Source of the DNA: APNM01 sp040361335
GTDB taxonomy: Bacteria; Pseudomonadota; Gammaproteobacteria; Nevskiales; Salinisphaeraceae
Assembly: GCF_040361335.1 (NCBI RefSeq)
Contig: NZ_APNM01000012.1
Coordinates: 47,473 to 111,472 of the forward strand
Length of the DNA: 64,000 nucleotides
Direction: 5' to 3'
Made by a program: the position numbers and the translations under genes. This document shows positions 26,883-36,309 of the stretch, piece by piece; the stretch's first letter is position 1, and the number at the start of each line of letters is the position of its first letter. The notes beneath the pieces were generated by a model, which worked only from the letters and a program-made list of their open reading frames with translations, ran no database searches and was not told where the DNA came from.

Positions 26883-27691
26883 GGGCGATCCTCCACATGC
26901 AGGTCCTCGGCATAGGGCGGTCCCGGGTAGTGGAAGGCCACCGGCCCGTCGGCCTGGGCCTGCACGAACTGCTGGACCCACTCCGAGGCCGAGTCGCGGA
27001 TTTCGTCGGAGGTGCCGTGCGCCTTCACCTCGCCGTCGGCGATGACATAGCAATGATCGGCGATCTGCAGGGTCTCCTTGACGTCGTGCGAGACCACGAC
27101 CGAGGTCAGGCCGAGGGCATCGTTGAGCCGCCGGATCAGACGCAGGAGCACACCCATGGAGATGGGATCCTGACCGGCGAAGGGCTCGTCGTACATGATC
27201 ATCTCGGGGTCCAGGGCGATCGCGCGCGCCAGCGCCACGCGCCGGGCCATGCCGCCGGATAGCTGCGCCGGATACAGGTCGCGCGCGCCGCGCAGGCCCA
27301 CCGCCTCCAGCTTCATCAGGACCACGTCGCGGATCAGGCGCTCGGGCAGCCGGGTGTGCTCGCGTAGCGGAAAGGCCACGTTGTCGAACACCGACAGGTC
27401 GGTGAGCAGGGCGCCGGTCTGGAACAGCATGCCCATGCGCTTGCGCAACTCGAACAGCCGCTTCTGGGAGAGTGCGGCGACTTCCTGGCCGTCGAAGCGG
27501 AGGCTGCCGCCGTCCGGCCGCCACTGGCCGCCGATCAGGCGCAGCAGGGTGGTCTTGCCGGTGCCGCTGGGCCCCATGATGGCGGTGATGCCGCCCCGTC
27601 GGATATCGATATCGACGCCGTCGAATATCACCCGCGCGCCGCGGCGGAAACGCAGATCACGGGCTTCGACCAGGCTGCTGTCGTCGGGCAT
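26879..27691 (-). CDS. mlaF: ABC transporter ATP-binding protein MlaF
   Basis: Cytoplasmic ATPase of 270 residues energising MlaE. P-loop GPSGTGKTTLLRLIGG, signature LSGGMARRVALARA, Walker B MIMYDEPFAGQDP and H-loop VVSHDVKE are all present. The C-terminal tail (FHYPGPPYAEDL) is the extension typical of MlaF dimers. The ATG at 27691 is preferred; no strong ribosome-binding site is visible. It is the first gene of mlaFEDCB, 95 bp after lipB. Confidence 0.95.
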   Translation of the reverse strand: MPDDSSLVEARDLRFRRGARVIFDGVDIDIRRGGITAIMGPSGTGKTTLLRLIGGQWRPDGGSLRFDGQEVAALSQKRLFELRKRMGMLFQTGALLTDLSVFDNVAFPLREHTRLPERLIRDVVLMKLEAVGLRGARDLYPAQLSGGMARRVALARAIALDPEMIMYDEPFAGQDPISMGVLLRLIRRLNDALGLTSVVVSHDVKETLQIADHCYVIADGEVKAHGTSDEIRDSASEWVQQFVQAQADGPVAFHYPGPPYAEDLHVEDRP

Positions 27692-27786
27692 CGCGCTGAT
27701 TCCGGCAATGGGAAACGCAGTGTAACCGCAAAGGCCGCCGATGGCCCAAAGGGCCGGCCGCCTGCCCTTGGGCCGCGTACGGCCGC

Positions 27787-28494
27787 TCAGGTTCCCTCGT
27801 CTGCCGGCGGAGGCGTTCCCAGGCGCGCGCACAGGTGGGGTAGGAGATCGTCGGCGACGGTGGATAGGTCGCCGGGGCCGCCCAGTTCCGAGACCTGGGT
27901 CATCGCCAGGCCGCGGAAGCCGCAGGGATCGATGCGGGCGAACGGTTCCAGGTCCATCGCCACGTTCAGGGCCAGACCGTGATAGCTGCAGCCGCGCCGG
28001 ATGCGCAGACCGATGGAGCCGATCTTGGCGGTGTCGCCCTGCGGGCGGTCGACATAGACGCCGGGGGCGTCGCGGCGGGCGCGGGCGGTGATGCCGTAGC
28101 CCGCGAGCGTGGCGATCACGGCGTCCTCCAGGGCGGTGACCAGGCCGCGCACGCCCAGGCCCAGCCGGCGGATGTCGGTCATCACGTAGGCCATGAGCTG
28201 ACCGGGACCGTGATAGGTCACCTGGCCGCCGCGGTCGGATTGCACCACCGGGATGTCGCCGGCCGCGAGCACGTGCTCGGCGCGGCCGTTGGTGCCCTGG
28301 GTGAACACCGGCCGGTGGGCCAGGAACAGGAAGCGGTCGGGATCGTCGGCGCCGCGGCCGTCGGTGAACGCCCGCATCTCGCGCCACACCGGCTCGTACG
28401 GCTGCGGCGCGTCGAGCCGGCGCTCGACGCGGGGCGCGGGAATCCCGGTCCGGGATGTTCCGCTCCGTGGTTCGGATACGGCCGGTGTCGTCAT
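27787..28494 (-). CDS. lipB: octanoyl-[acyl-carrier-protein]:protein octanoyltransferase
   Basis: Transfers octanoyl groups from ACP to lipoyl domains in lipoate biosynthesis. The 235-residue protein shows the LipB signature GGQVTYHGPGQL, the catalytic Lys in AKIGSIGLRI and the catalytic Cys in RIDPCGF. The N-terminus carries about 25 extra residues compared with short homologues, so the true start could be internal. ybeD lies upstream, as in E. coli; lipA is not in the window. Confidence 0.95.
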   Translation of the reverse strand: MTTPAVSEPRSGTSRTGIPAPRVERRLDAPQPYEPVWREMRAFTDGRGADDPDRFLFLAHRPVFTQGTNGRAEHVLAAGDIPVVQSDRGGQVTYHGPGQLMAYVMTDIRRLGLGVRGLVTALEDAVIATLAGYGITARARRDAPGVYVDRPQGDTAKIGSIGLRIRRGCSYHGLALNVAMDLEPFARIDPCGFRGLAMTQVSELGGPGDLSTVADDLLPHLCARLGTPPPADEGT

Positions 28495-28550
28495 ACCTTC
28501 AGTTTAATCCAACTCGAAACTTGAAACGCGCAACGGCGTGCCGGGATGCG

Positions 28551-28817
28551 CTAGAGCGCCATCAGCACCCGCTCGCTCGCGCTCAGGTCCGCATAGATGG
28601 CGTCGAGCTGGTCCTTGCTGCGGGCGACGATCTCCACCGTCACCGAGACGTAGCGGCCGCCGCTGCTGAGGCGGCGGGAGAGGTCGTCGCGCTCCAGTTC
28701 CGGCACATGCGGCTTGACCAGCTCGTACACCGTCGTCTCGAAGGCCTCGTCGCGCTCGCCGAAGGCCTTGATCGGGAAACGGCAGGGGAATTCCAGGAGG
28801 GTGTCAGTCCGGCTCAT
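28551..28817 (-). CDS. ybeD: YbeD family protein (DUF493)
   Basis: An 88-residue ACT-like protein (LEFPCRFPIKAFGE, then VTVEIVARSKDQLDAIYADL) of the YbeD/UPF0250 family, usually next to lipB. Its biochemical role is unsettled; a regulatory fold is inferred from structure in the family. Its start overlaps the end of the aminotransferase gene by 14 bases. Confidence 0.9.
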   Translation of the reverse strand: MSRTDTLLEFPCRFPIKAFGERDEAFETTVYELVKPHVPELERDDLSRRLSSGGRYVSVTVEIVARSKDQLDAIYADLSASERVLMAL

Positions 28818-29664
28818 CGAGGTCAGCCTGCAGCAGGGCGCGCATGCGTGTCCATACCGGTCCCGGCCGGCCGTCGCCCACGGGGACGCCGTCCAGCGTG
28901 GTGACCGGGTAGATCTCGCGGGTCGAGCTGGTCAGCCAGATCTCGTCGGCGGCCGCGAGCTCGTCGGCGGCGATGTCGCGTTCGGCGCAGGGCACGGCGT
29001 GTGCCCGCGCGACTTCGAGCACGGCCTCGCGCGTGATGCCGGCGAGAATGGACGGCGCGAGGGGCGGTGTCGCCACGGTACCGTCGCGCACGACGAAGAC
29101 ATTCGAGGAGCTGCCTTCGGTGACATGCCCGTCGCGCACCAGGATCGCCTCGTTGGCCCCGGCGTCATGCGCCTCGGCGGCCAACAGCACGTTGGGCAGC
29201 AGGGCGGTGGACTTGATCTCGCAGCGGGCCCAGCGGATGTCCGGCTGTACCACGGCGGACACGCCGCTCTCGAAGGTGTCGGGATCGGCTCCGGGCCGCG
29301 ACTGGCAGAAGGCGATCACGGTCGGTCGCGGGTCCGGCGGCAGGCGGTGATCGCGGCGCGGATAGGCGCCGCGCGTGACCTGCAGGTACAGCGACAGATC
29401 GCCGCCGCCGTTGCGTTCGATCAGTTCGCGGAACAGAGCCCGCCACCCGGCATCGTCGTGGGGGTTGGGGATGCGGATCGCCGCCAGGCTCCGCGCCAAC
29501 CGCCGCAGGTGGGCATCCAGCCGGAAGGGGTTGCCACGGTATACGGGGATCACCTCGTAGACGGCGTCCCCGAACAGCAGGCCGCGGTCGGTAACCGGCA
29601 CGCGCGCCTCTGCCAGCGGCAGAAACGTTCCGTTCACATGGGCGATTGGGGTCGAATCAGTCAC
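28804..29664 (-). CDS. dat: D-amino-acid aminotransferase
   Basis: Fold-type IV PLP enzyme of 286 residues that makes D-Glu or D-Ala by transamination. It begins HVNGTFLPLAEARVPVTDRG, and the PLP lysine lies in EIKSTALLPNVL. The phosphate-binding turn is in GITREAV, and EGSSSNVFVV is the usual loop. Branched-chain aminotransferases share the fold, but the setting (between dacA and ybeD) and the sequence favour D-amino-acid use for peptidoglycan. Confidence 0.85.
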   Translation of the reverse strand: MTDSTPIAHVNGTFLPLAEARVPVTDRGLLFGDAVYEVIPVYRGNPFRLDAHLRRLARSLAAIRIPNPHDDAGWRALFRELIERNGGGDLSLYLQVTRGAYPRRDHRLPPDPRPTVIAFCQSRPGADPDTFESGVSAVVQPDIRWARCEIKSTALLPNVLLAAEAHDAGANEAILVRDGHVTEGSSSNVFVVRDGTVATPPLAPSILAGITREAVLEVARAHAVPCAERDIAADELAAADEIWLTSSTREIYPVTTLDGVPVGDGRPGPVWTRMRALLQADLDEPD

Positions 29665-29666
29665 TT

Positions 29667-29804
29667 AACTACAGAGGCGCAGAGGGCACGGAACGGCTCG
29701 AGGGCATCGAACCACAGAGGCACAGAGGGCACAGAGAATAAAGCAGGGATTCGATACCTCAAAGGAAAAAGGTGCTCTCTGTGCGCTCCGTGTCTCTGTG
29801 GTTA
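29667..29804. repeat. CACAGAG-type inverted element 3 plus an extra half-copy
   Basis: Full element at 29710-29804: ACCACAGAGGCACAGAGG on the left and CTCTGTGCGCTCCGTGTCTC ending TGTGGTT on the right. A further degenerate left arm (AACTACAGAGGCGCAGAGG) starts at 29667. It separates dacA from the aminotransferase gene in an otherwise co-directional run. Confidence 0.88.
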
Positions 29805-29806
29805 TT

Positions 29807-30970
29807 TCATTGGAATAACAACAGCACTTCGTCGGTCAGCGACCGCACGATGCCGCCGGCCGGCACCGGCTCGGCGGCGAACAGGGGCAGGTCGTGGATG
29901 GTTTCGCCGTCGAACGCGACCTCGAGCCGGCCGATCTGCGCGCCGCCGGCGATCGGCGCGGTCAGGCCGGAGCGCAGCGCCGCCTGCGACGAGAGCTTGT
30001 CGCGGGCGCCGCGCGGGGCGGTCACGTACACGGGCCCGTCGGCACTCACCGGCAGCATCTTCTCGGCGCCCTTCCAGACACGCACCTCGGTGATCGTCTG
30101 GTCGGCGTCGAACAGCTTGTAGGTCTCGAAGAAGCGATAGCCGTAGTTCAGCAGCGAGGCGCTGGCGGTCTTGCGGGCGTTGTTGCTGTCGGTGCCGGTG
30201 ACCACCGAGATCAGCCGCATGCCGTTGCGGTCGGCGGAGGCCACCAGGCAGTAGCCGGCGCTCTCGGTATGGCCGGTCTTCACGCCGTCGACGCTGGCGT
30301 CGGTCCACAGCAGGGAGTTGCGGTTGTACTGCTTGATCTCGTTGTAGGTGAATTCCCGTTGGCCATAGTACTTGCCGTACAGGTCCGGAAAGTCGCGGAT
30401 TATCGCCCGGGTCAGGCGCGCGATGTCCCGCGCGCTCATGTAATGGTCCGGGTCGGGCCAGCCGGTGGCGTTGGTGAAGTGGCTGTCGTCCAGGCCCAGA
30501 TCCTTGGCGTACTGGTTCATGTAGGCGGCGAAGCTGTCCTCGCTGCCGGCGATGTGCTCGGCCAGGGCCACGGTGGCGTCGTTGCCCGAGACCACGATGA
30601 TCCCTTCGAGCAGGTCCTTGACCGGGATTTGCTTGCCGACCTCGATGAACATCTTGGAGCCGCCCATCCGCCAGGCCTTCTCGCTCACCGTGACCTTCTC
30701 GTCCAGCGCGAGGTTGCCGCTCTCGATCTCGGCGAAGGCGATGTAGGCGGTCATCAGCTTGGTGATGCTGGCCGGCTCGATGCGCTGGTCCGGGTTCTTG
30801 GCCGCCAGCGTCTGGCCGCTGTGATGGTCGACCAGGATGTAGCTTTCGGCATCGAAGCTGGGCGGATCCGGGATCGGCAGGGCCTGTGCCGCGAGCGGCG
30901 CGGCCAGTGCGAGCAGGAACAGCGGCAGGAGAAACGCGCGCGGTGTGATCGCTGGCATGCGGTTGTTCAT
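29807..30970 (-). CDS. dacA: D-alanyl-D-alanine carboxypeptidase (PBP5/6 type)
   Basis: Periplasmic low-molecular-weight penicillin-binding protein of 387 residues trimming peptidoglycan pentapeptides. Signal peptide (PRAFLLPLFLLALAAPLAAQ). Motifs are SITK (active Ser in EPASITKLMTAY), SGNDA and KTGHT. After about residue 275 comes the C-terminal beta domain and a terminal amphipathic helix (GGIVRSLTDEVLLLF) for membrane attachment. It is followed by dat and preceded by rlpA, as in the classical elongasome cluster. Confidence 0.95.
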   Translation of the reverse strand: MNNRMPAITPRAFLLPLFLLALAAPLAAQALPIPDPPSFDAESYILVDHHSGQTLAAKNPDQRIEPASITKLMTAYIAFAEIESGNLALDEKVTVSEKAWRMGGSKMFIEVGKQIPVKDLLEGIIVVSGNDATVALAEHIAGSEDSFAAYMNQYAKDLGLDDSHFTNATGWPDPDHYMSARDIARLTRAIIRDFPDLYGKYYGQREFTYNEIKQYNRNSLLWTDASVDGVKTGHTESAGYCLVASADRNGMRLISVVTGTDSNNARKTASASLLNYGYRFFETYKLFDADQTITEVRVWKGAEKMLPVSADGPVYVTAPRGARDKLSSQAALRSGLTAPIAGGAQIGRLEVAFDGETIHDLPLFAAEPVPAGGIVRSLTDEVLLLFQ

Positions 30971-31025
30971 CCTCTCAGGTGTCGATTTGCGAGCGGGGGC
31001 GGAATAGGCCGCCCGCCAAGTGTAC

Positions 31026-31811
31026 CTAATCGCGGGTCGCCGCGACGTTCAGGCCCCGGTCCTCCAGGGTGCGGCGCGCCTCGGCGAGGGCGGCGGAGTC
31101 CGCATAGGGTCCGACCCGCACGCGGTAGAGAGGTTCCGGGTCGTCGCTGACGGAAACGAATACCCGGTCGAGACCGTAGCCGCGCAGCCGCTGCGCGAGT
31201 TGGCGGGCGTTGCGGGCCTCGCTGAAGGCGCCGGCCTGGAGATACAGGGCCGGGTTCTCGCTCTCGGCGACGGTTTCGGTGCCGGGCTCGATCAGCTCCA
31301 GGGTTACCGGTGCGGTGCCGCTGCCGATCATGTCGAGCCGCACGGCCGCGGCGTACGACAGGTCGATTACCCGGTCGGCGTGGAACGGGCCGCGGTCGTT
31401 GACCCGCACGATCACCTCGCGGCCGTTCTCCAGGTTGGTCACGCGCAGGAAACTGGGCAGGGGCAGCGTCCGGTGGGCGGCGGTCATCTTGTACATGTCG
31501 TAGGTCTCGCCGCTGGAGGTGCGCCGGCCGTGGAACTTGCGGCCGTACCAGGAGGCGTAGCCGCGCTCGCGGTAGTCGGTGGCATCCTCCATGACGTCGT
31601 AGCGCTTGCCCAGGACTTCGTAGGTATCCGGGTTGCCGTAACGGCTCAGCGGCTCGTCGCGGGGCACCGCGTCGGGTACCTCGCTGACGTCGACGGCCGC
31701 GGTCTCCGGCGGGCCGTCGCGCTGGGGCAGGCGTTTCAGCGTCGGGTCGGCGGCGCAACCGGCGAGCAGCAGCCCGGCCAGCGCCGCGGCGGGAATGAGT
31801 CGGGGCGTCAT
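31026..31811 (-). CDS. rlpA: RlpA septal-ring lytic transglycosylase, lipoprotein
   Basis: Outer-membrane lipoprotein of 261 residues (lipobox LLLAGC). The double-psi beta-barrel domain starts at YASWYGRKFHGRRTSSGE, with catalytic-site motif VRVNDRGPFHADRVIDLS. A C-terminal SPOR domain (about 185-255, ALYLQAGAFSEARNARQL) binds denuded glycan at the septum. The ATG overlaps the mltB stop (ATGA). Confidence 0.95.
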   Translation of the reverse strand: MTPRLIPAAALAGLLLAGCAADPTLKRLPQRDGPPETAAVDVSEVPDAVPRDEPLSRYGNPDTYEVLGKRYDVMEDATDYRERGYASWYGRKFHGRRTSSGETYDMYKMTAAHRTLPLPSFLRVTNLENGREVIVRVNDRGPFHADRVIDLSYAAAVRLDMIGSGTAPVTLELIEPGTETVAESENPALYLQAGAFSEARNARQLAQRLRGYGLDRVFVSVSDDPEPLYRVRVGPYADSAALAEARRTLEDRGLNVAATRD

Positions 31812-32800
31812 CGCCGGGCCATCTCCTCGTCCAGACCGTCCGCGATGGCGCGGCTGAGTTGGTGCACGGCCATCGCGTACATGCGGCTGTGGTTGTACGT
31901 GGTGATCACGAAGAAATTGCTCAGGCCGGCCCAGTATTCCGGGCCGTCCTCGCCTTCCAGCTCGACCAGACCGACCGCGGCGTCGGCCGCGGGCGCCTCG
32001 CCGTCCGCGCTCAGCCCGGCGCTTTCCAGCTCGTCGTAGCGATAGCGGGTATGGCGGTTGCTGCGCTCCAGGCCGGGCGCGTCGCCGCCGCTCAGGCGCA
32101 GGGCCACGCGCTCGCCGGCGCGCCAGTCGTGCTCGGCCAGGTAGTTGGCCACGCTGCCGATGACGTCGGCGGGACTGTCCCACAGGTCGCGGCGGCCGTC
32201 GCCGTCGAAGTCCACGGCGTAGGCGCGGTAGCTCGACGGGATGAACTGCGGCCAACCCATGGCGCCGGCGTAGGATCCCTTGGCGCCGGCGCAATCCACT
32301 CGTTCGCGGTGACACAGGATCAGGAAGTGTTCCAGTTCCCCGAGGAAAAAGCTCGCGCGCTCCGGATAGTCGAAACCGAGAGTGGCGAGGGCGTCGATCA
32401 CGCGATCGCGGCCGACGTTGCCGCCATAGCGGGTCTCGACGCCGATGATCGCGGTGATCACGTGCGGCGGCACGCCGTAGCGCTCGTGTGCGCGGTCGAG
32501 CAGATCGCGGTGCTCGCGCACGAAGGCGATGCCGCCGTCGATGCGCGACTGTCCGAGGAAGATCCGCCGGTAGCGATGCCAGGGCAGGACCTTCTCCGCC
32601 GGCCGCCGCATGGCCTCCAGGATATGGGGGCGGTTCTCGGCGCCGGCGAGCAGATCGCGCAACTTGCTTGCGTCGAGGTCGTGCTCGCGCTCGAGGCGCT
32701 CGATCATGGCCTGCGCCTCCGGGCGCTCGGCGTAGCCGGCGTGGACGGGGCCGCTGACGGCGGCGGCGGCGCAGAGCATGATCGTCAGGATTCGTTTCAC
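31808..32800 (-). CDS. mltB: lytic murein transglycosylase B
   Basis: Periplasmic lytic transglycosylase of 330 residues with a cleavable signal peptide (MKRILTIMLCAAAAVSGPVH) and no lipobox Cys, so probably soluble (SltB/MltB family). The catalytic Glu is in TAIIGVETRYGGN; the family segments MGWPQFIPSSYRAYAVDF and YNHSRMYAMAVHQLS are present. It is coupled by ATGA overlaps to rodA upstream and rlpA downstream. Confidence 0.95.
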   Translation of the reverse strand: MKRILTIMLCAAAAVSGPVHAGYAERPEAQAMIERLEREHDLDASKLRDLLAGAENRPHILEAMRRPAEKVLPWHRYRRIFLGQSRIDGGIAFVREHRDLLDRAHERYGVPPHVITAIIGVETRYGGNVGRDRVIDALATLGFDYPERASFFLGELEHFLILCHRERVDCAGAKGSYAGAMGWPQFIPSSYRAYAVDFDGDGRRDLWDSPADVIGSVANYLAEHDWRAGERVALRLSGGDAPGLERSNRHTRYRYDELESAGLSADGEAPAADAAVGLVELEGEDGPEYWAGLSNFFVITTYNHSRMYAMAVHQLSRAIADGLDEEMARR

Positions 32801-33912
32801 GTTGCCAGCAGCTTCCTGTGGGTATGGATGGACATCAGCATGCCGAAGGCCAGGAGGATGATCACCATCGAGGTGCCGCCGTAGCTGATCAACGGCAGCG
32901 GCACGCCGACCACCGGCAGCAGGCCCACGACCATGCCGATATTAACGAAAACATAGATGAAAAAGGTAAGGCTCAGGCCGCCGGCCACGAGGCGCTGGAA
33001 CGTGTCCTGACTGCGGGCCGCGATATGCAGGCCGCGCAGGATGATGAAGGCGTAGATACCGAGCAGGGCGAGCACGCCGAGCAGGCCCGTCTCCTCCGCG
33101 AAAACCGCGAACACGAAGTCGGTGTCGGATTCCGGCAGGAAATTCAGGTGGGCCTGGCTGCCGTTGAGCCAGCCCTTGCCGAACAGGCCGCCCGAGCCGA
33201 TGGCGATCTTGCTCTGGGTGATGTGGTAGCCCGCGCCCGCCGGGTCCCGGGCCGGATTGAGGAAGGTCAGCACCCGCTCCTGCTGATAGTCGTGCATATT
33301 GAACCAGAGCAGCGGCGCGGCGGCCGCGGCCAGCAGGATCAGGAGCAGGATCACGCGCCAGCGCAGGCCGGCCAGGAACAGCACGAAACCGCCGGCCGCC
33401 ACGATCAGCAGGGCGGTGCCGAGGTCCGGCTGGACCGCCACGAGTACCGCCGGCAGGGCGATCAGGGTGCCCGTGGCCAGCACCGATACCAGGCCGGGCG
33501 GCAGCGGGCGCTCGTGGAAGTAGGCGGCGACCGTCAACGGTACCGCCAGCTTCATGAATTCGGACGGCTGGAAACGGATCACGCCGAGATCCAGCCAGCG
33601 CTGCGCGCCCATCGCGGCGTCGCCGAAGGTGATCACGGCCAACAGCATGACCACGCCCAGGGCGAACAACCAGGGCGAGATCATGCGCAGCCAGTCGGGC
33701 GGCACCTGGGCAATCACCAGCATCGCGGCGAAGCCGATGCCCAGGCGCACGGCCTGGCCCATGACCACCGCCATCGATTGCCCGGAGGCGCTGTAGAGCA
33801 CGAACAGGCCGAGCGTGCCGGCGGCCATCAGGGCCAGCAGCAGCGGCAGGTCCACGCGCCAGTAGACCAGCCATTCGGACAGGGATGCCGGACGGTCCTC
33901 GGCGGTGCTCAT
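32797..33912 (-). CDS. rodA: rod-shape peptidoglycan polymerase RodA (SEDS)
   Basis: Inner-membrane SEDS glycosyltransferase of 371 residues with about ten membrane helices. Family motifs are seen: AQRWLDLGVIRFQPSE, FLPESDTDFVFAVFAEE (with the periplasmic acidic residues needed for polymerisation) and PLPLISYGGTSM. It starts at ATG 33912, overlapping the mrdA stop (ATGA). It works with PBP2 and MreBCD in lateral wall growth. Confidence 0.96.
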   Translation of the reverse strand: MSTAEDRPASLSEWLVYWRVDLPLLLALMAAGTLGLFVLYSASGQSMAVVMGQAVRLGIGFAAMLVIAQVPPDWLRMISPWLFALGVVMLLAVITFGDAAMGAQRWLDLGVIRFQPSEFMKLAVPLTVAAYFHERPLPPGLVSVLATGTLIALPAVLVAVQPDLGTALLIVAAGGFVLFLAGLRWRVILLLILLAAAAAPLLWFNMHDYQQERVLTFLNPARDPAGAGYHITQSKIAIGSGGLFGKGWLNGSQAHLNFLPESDTDFVFAVFAEETGLLGVLALLGIYAFIILRGLHIAARSQDTFQRLVAGGLSLTFFIYVFVNIGMVVGLLPVVGVPLPLISYGGTSMVIILLAFGMLMSIHTHRKLLAT

Positions 33913-35789
33913 GGTTGCGACTCCGCCGCCCGCGCGATGTGGGTATCCGTCAGGTAGGCGTCGAGCACCTTGCGCGCGATCGGCGCGGCCACGCCGCCAC
34001 CGCTGCCGCCGTGCTCGGCGAGCACGGCCACCGCGATACGTGGTTCCTCCAGCGGCGCGAAGCCGATGAACAGGGCATGATCGCGGAACTTGTAGGCCAG
34101 TTCCTCCATGTCCGGCGCCTCCTCGTCCTGGGCCATGCCGCGCACCTGGGAGGTGCCGGTCTTGCCGGCCATGCGGTAGGGAATGTCCCGGCCCATGGTG
34201 TAGTGGGCGGTGCCGCGCGGCGCGTGCACCACCTGGCGCATGGCGTCGATGACGATGTCCCAGTGGCGCTCGTCCCGGAGCTGGATCGGCTGTACCGGCT
34301 CGGTGGTGACGCTGTCGAGGCTGCCGTCGATCGGCGCCTCGGAGGCCATGAGCACATGCGGCTTGCGGCCCTCGCCGCGGCGCGCGATCAGGGCGGTCAT
34401 GTGGGCGAGCTGCAGCGGCGTGGCGGTCATGTAGCCTTGGCCGATCACGGTGTTCAGGGTCTCGCCGGGGTACCAGGTCTGGTTGCGCGCGCCCTGCTTC
34501 CACTCGCGCGAGGGCATCAGACCGTCGCGCTCGCGCGGCAGGTCGATGCCGGTGGGGCGGCCGAGACCGAACAGGGTGCCGAAGCGGTGCATGACGTCGA
34601 TCCCCAGGTCCATGCCCAGCTTGTAGAAGTAGACGTCGCTGGAGCGGAAGATGGCCTCCTTGAGGTCGAGCCAGCCGTGGCCCTCGCGTTTCCAATCGCG
34701 CCAGCGGCGTTCGCTGCCGGGCAGGGTGATGTAGCCGGGGCTCCAGATCTGGCGCTGCGGGTCGATGTTGTCGGTCTCCAGCGCCGCCAGCGCCATGATC
34801 GGCTTGATCGTCGAGCCCGGCGGATACTGGCCCTGCAGCGCCCGGTTGAACAGCGGCTGGTGGGGATTGTCGATGAGGTTCCCGTAATCCTTGCTGCTGA
34901 TGCCGTCCACGAACAGGTCCGGATCGAAGCCGGGCCGGCTCACCAGCGCGAGGACGCCGCCCGTGCGCGGATCGATCGCGACCACGGCGCCGTCATTGTC
35001 GCCGAGGGCCTCGTGGGCGGCGGCCTGCAACTGGGCATCGACGGTCAGGTAGAGGTTGTGGCCGGGCGTGGGGCGGTTGAATTCGATCTCCCGCAGCGCT
35101 CGCCCGGCGGCGTTCGCCTCCACGATCCGGGAGCCGGGGTAGCCGTGCAGCAATTCCTCGTAACTGTATTCCACGCCGGTCTTGCCGATGTGGTTGGCGC
35201 CGCGATAACGCTTGTCGTCGAGCGTGAGCATCTCGCGTTCGGTGATGCCGCCGACGTAGCCGATCAGGTGCGCGGCCACCTCGCCCAGCGGATAGTGCCG
35301 CGTCAGGCCGGCCCGGATTTCCATGCCCGGGAACTTACGGCGGTTGACCTCGAAGCGGGCGACTTCTTCCTGGCTCAGGTTGAGCCGGATGGGGATGCCG
35401 CGGAAATTCGGCGACTGCGCCAGCCGCTGGCGGAAACGCTTGCGGTCCGCCTCGCGGATCTCGACATACCGGCTCAGGCGATCGATGGCGGCATCCAGGT
35501 CCTCGACCTGCTCCGGCACCACCTCCAGCCGGTAGGCGGGCAGGTTGTCGGCCAGGACGACGCCGTTGCGGTCGTAGATCAGGCCGCGTACCGGCGGCAC
35601 CACTTGCACGCGCATACGGTTGTCGTTGGAGCGCGTATCGTAATAATCGTGCTCCACGATCTGGAGATAGCCCAGCCGGGCCACCAGCACGCCGGCCAGC
35701 ACCGCCATGCCGATGCCGGCCAGGACCGTGCGCACCACGAACAGCCGGCGTTCGGCGGCGTGGTCCTTGAGCGGTGAGTCGGCGGGCAT
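33909..35789 (-). CDS. mrdA: penicillin-binding protein 2 (elongasome transpeptidase)
   Basis: Monofunctional class B PBP of 626 residues. One N-terminal membrane helix (LFVVRTVLAGIGMAVLAGVL), a pedestal/dimerisation domain, and a transpeptidase domain with active Ser in PGSTIKPIM, SSDVYFYK as SxN-like region and KTGTSQ. The ATG at 35789 has GGAG 8 bases upstream; a TTG at 35792 is less likely. Coupled to rodA, 34 bp after mreD. Confidence 0.96.
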   Translation of the reverse strand: MPADSPLKDHAAERRLFVVRTVLAGIGMAVLAGVLVARLGYLQIVEHDYYDTRSNDNRMRVQVVPPVRGLIYDRNGVVLADNLPAYRLEVVPEQVEDLDAAIDRLSRYVEIREADRKRFRQRLAQSPNFRGIPIRLNLSQEEVARFEVNRRKFPGMEIRAGLTRHYPLGEVAAHLIGYVGGITEREMLTLDDKRYRGANHIGKTGVEYSYEELLHGYPGSRIVEANAAGRALREIEFNRPTPGHNLYLTVDAQLQAAAHEALGDNDGAVVAIDPRTGGVLALVSRPGFDPDLFVDGISSKDYGNLIDNPHQPLFNRALQGQYPPGSTIKPIMALAALETDNIDPQRQIWSPGYITLPGSERRWRDWKREGHGWLDLKEAIFRSSDVYFYKLGMDLGIDVMHRFGTLFGLGRPTGIDLPRERDGLMPSREWKQGARNQTWYPGETLNTVIGQGYMTATPLQLAHMTALIARRGEGRKPHVLMASEAPIDGSLDSVTTEPVQPIQLRDERHWDIVIDAMRQVVHAPRGTAHYTMGRDIPYRMAGKTGTSQVRGMAQDEEAPDMEELAYKFRDHALFIGFAPLEEPRIAVAVLAEHGGSGGGVAAPIARKVLDAYLTDTHIARAAESQP

Positions 35790-35823
35790 CAATCAGCCTC
35801 CGGCATGGACTTCCCCGGTCCCT

Positions 35824-36309
35824 TCAAGAGACCTCCGGGCGGGCCATGCGTTCCAACACCAGCGTCCAGAGCGGCCACACGACCGCGGTGCTGAGGGCGG
35901 GCAGCCACCGCCACAGCGGATCCACGCTGCGGCCGTTGACCCCGTCGATCCAGAACAGGATGAATTCGTAGACCAGGAACAGCGGCAGCAGGACCACGCT
36001 CTGCTGGATGGCGGGAAAATCCAGCAGCAGATCCTTGAGCTTGAAAACCGCGTAGGCGCAGACGGCCAGGGCCAGGCCATGCTGGCCGAGGGGCGTGGTG
36101 TAGACCACGTCCATGAGCAGGCCGCTACCCCAGGCGGCGATGACGCCGAAACGTTGCGGCTGCACCATCGCCCAGAACAGCACGGTCGCCGGCAGGAAGG
36201 CCGGGCGCGCCATGGCCGCCCACGTCGGCAGCGGCACCAGCATCAGGATCAACGACAGCGCCAGGCTGCCGGCGATGAGCAGCGGGCCGGCCGCGATATT
36301 GGGGTTCAT
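35824..36309 (-). CDS. mreD: rod shape-determining protein MreD
   Basis: Small hydrophobic inner-membrane protein of 161 residues with about five helices (e.g. LLIAGSLALSLILMLVPLP). It has the family FGVIAAWGSGLLMDVVYTTP segment. It starts with an ATG overlapping the mreC stop (ATGA). Part of the MreBCD elongasome. Confidence 0.93.
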   Translation of the reverse strand: MNPNIAAGPLLIAGSLALSLILMLVPLPTWAAMARPAFLPATVLFWAMVQPQRFGVIAAWGSGLLMDVVYTTPLGQHGLALAVCAYAVFKLKDLLLDFPAIQQSVVLLPLFLVYEFILFWIDGVNGRSVDPLWRWLPALSTAVVWPLWTLVLERMARPEVS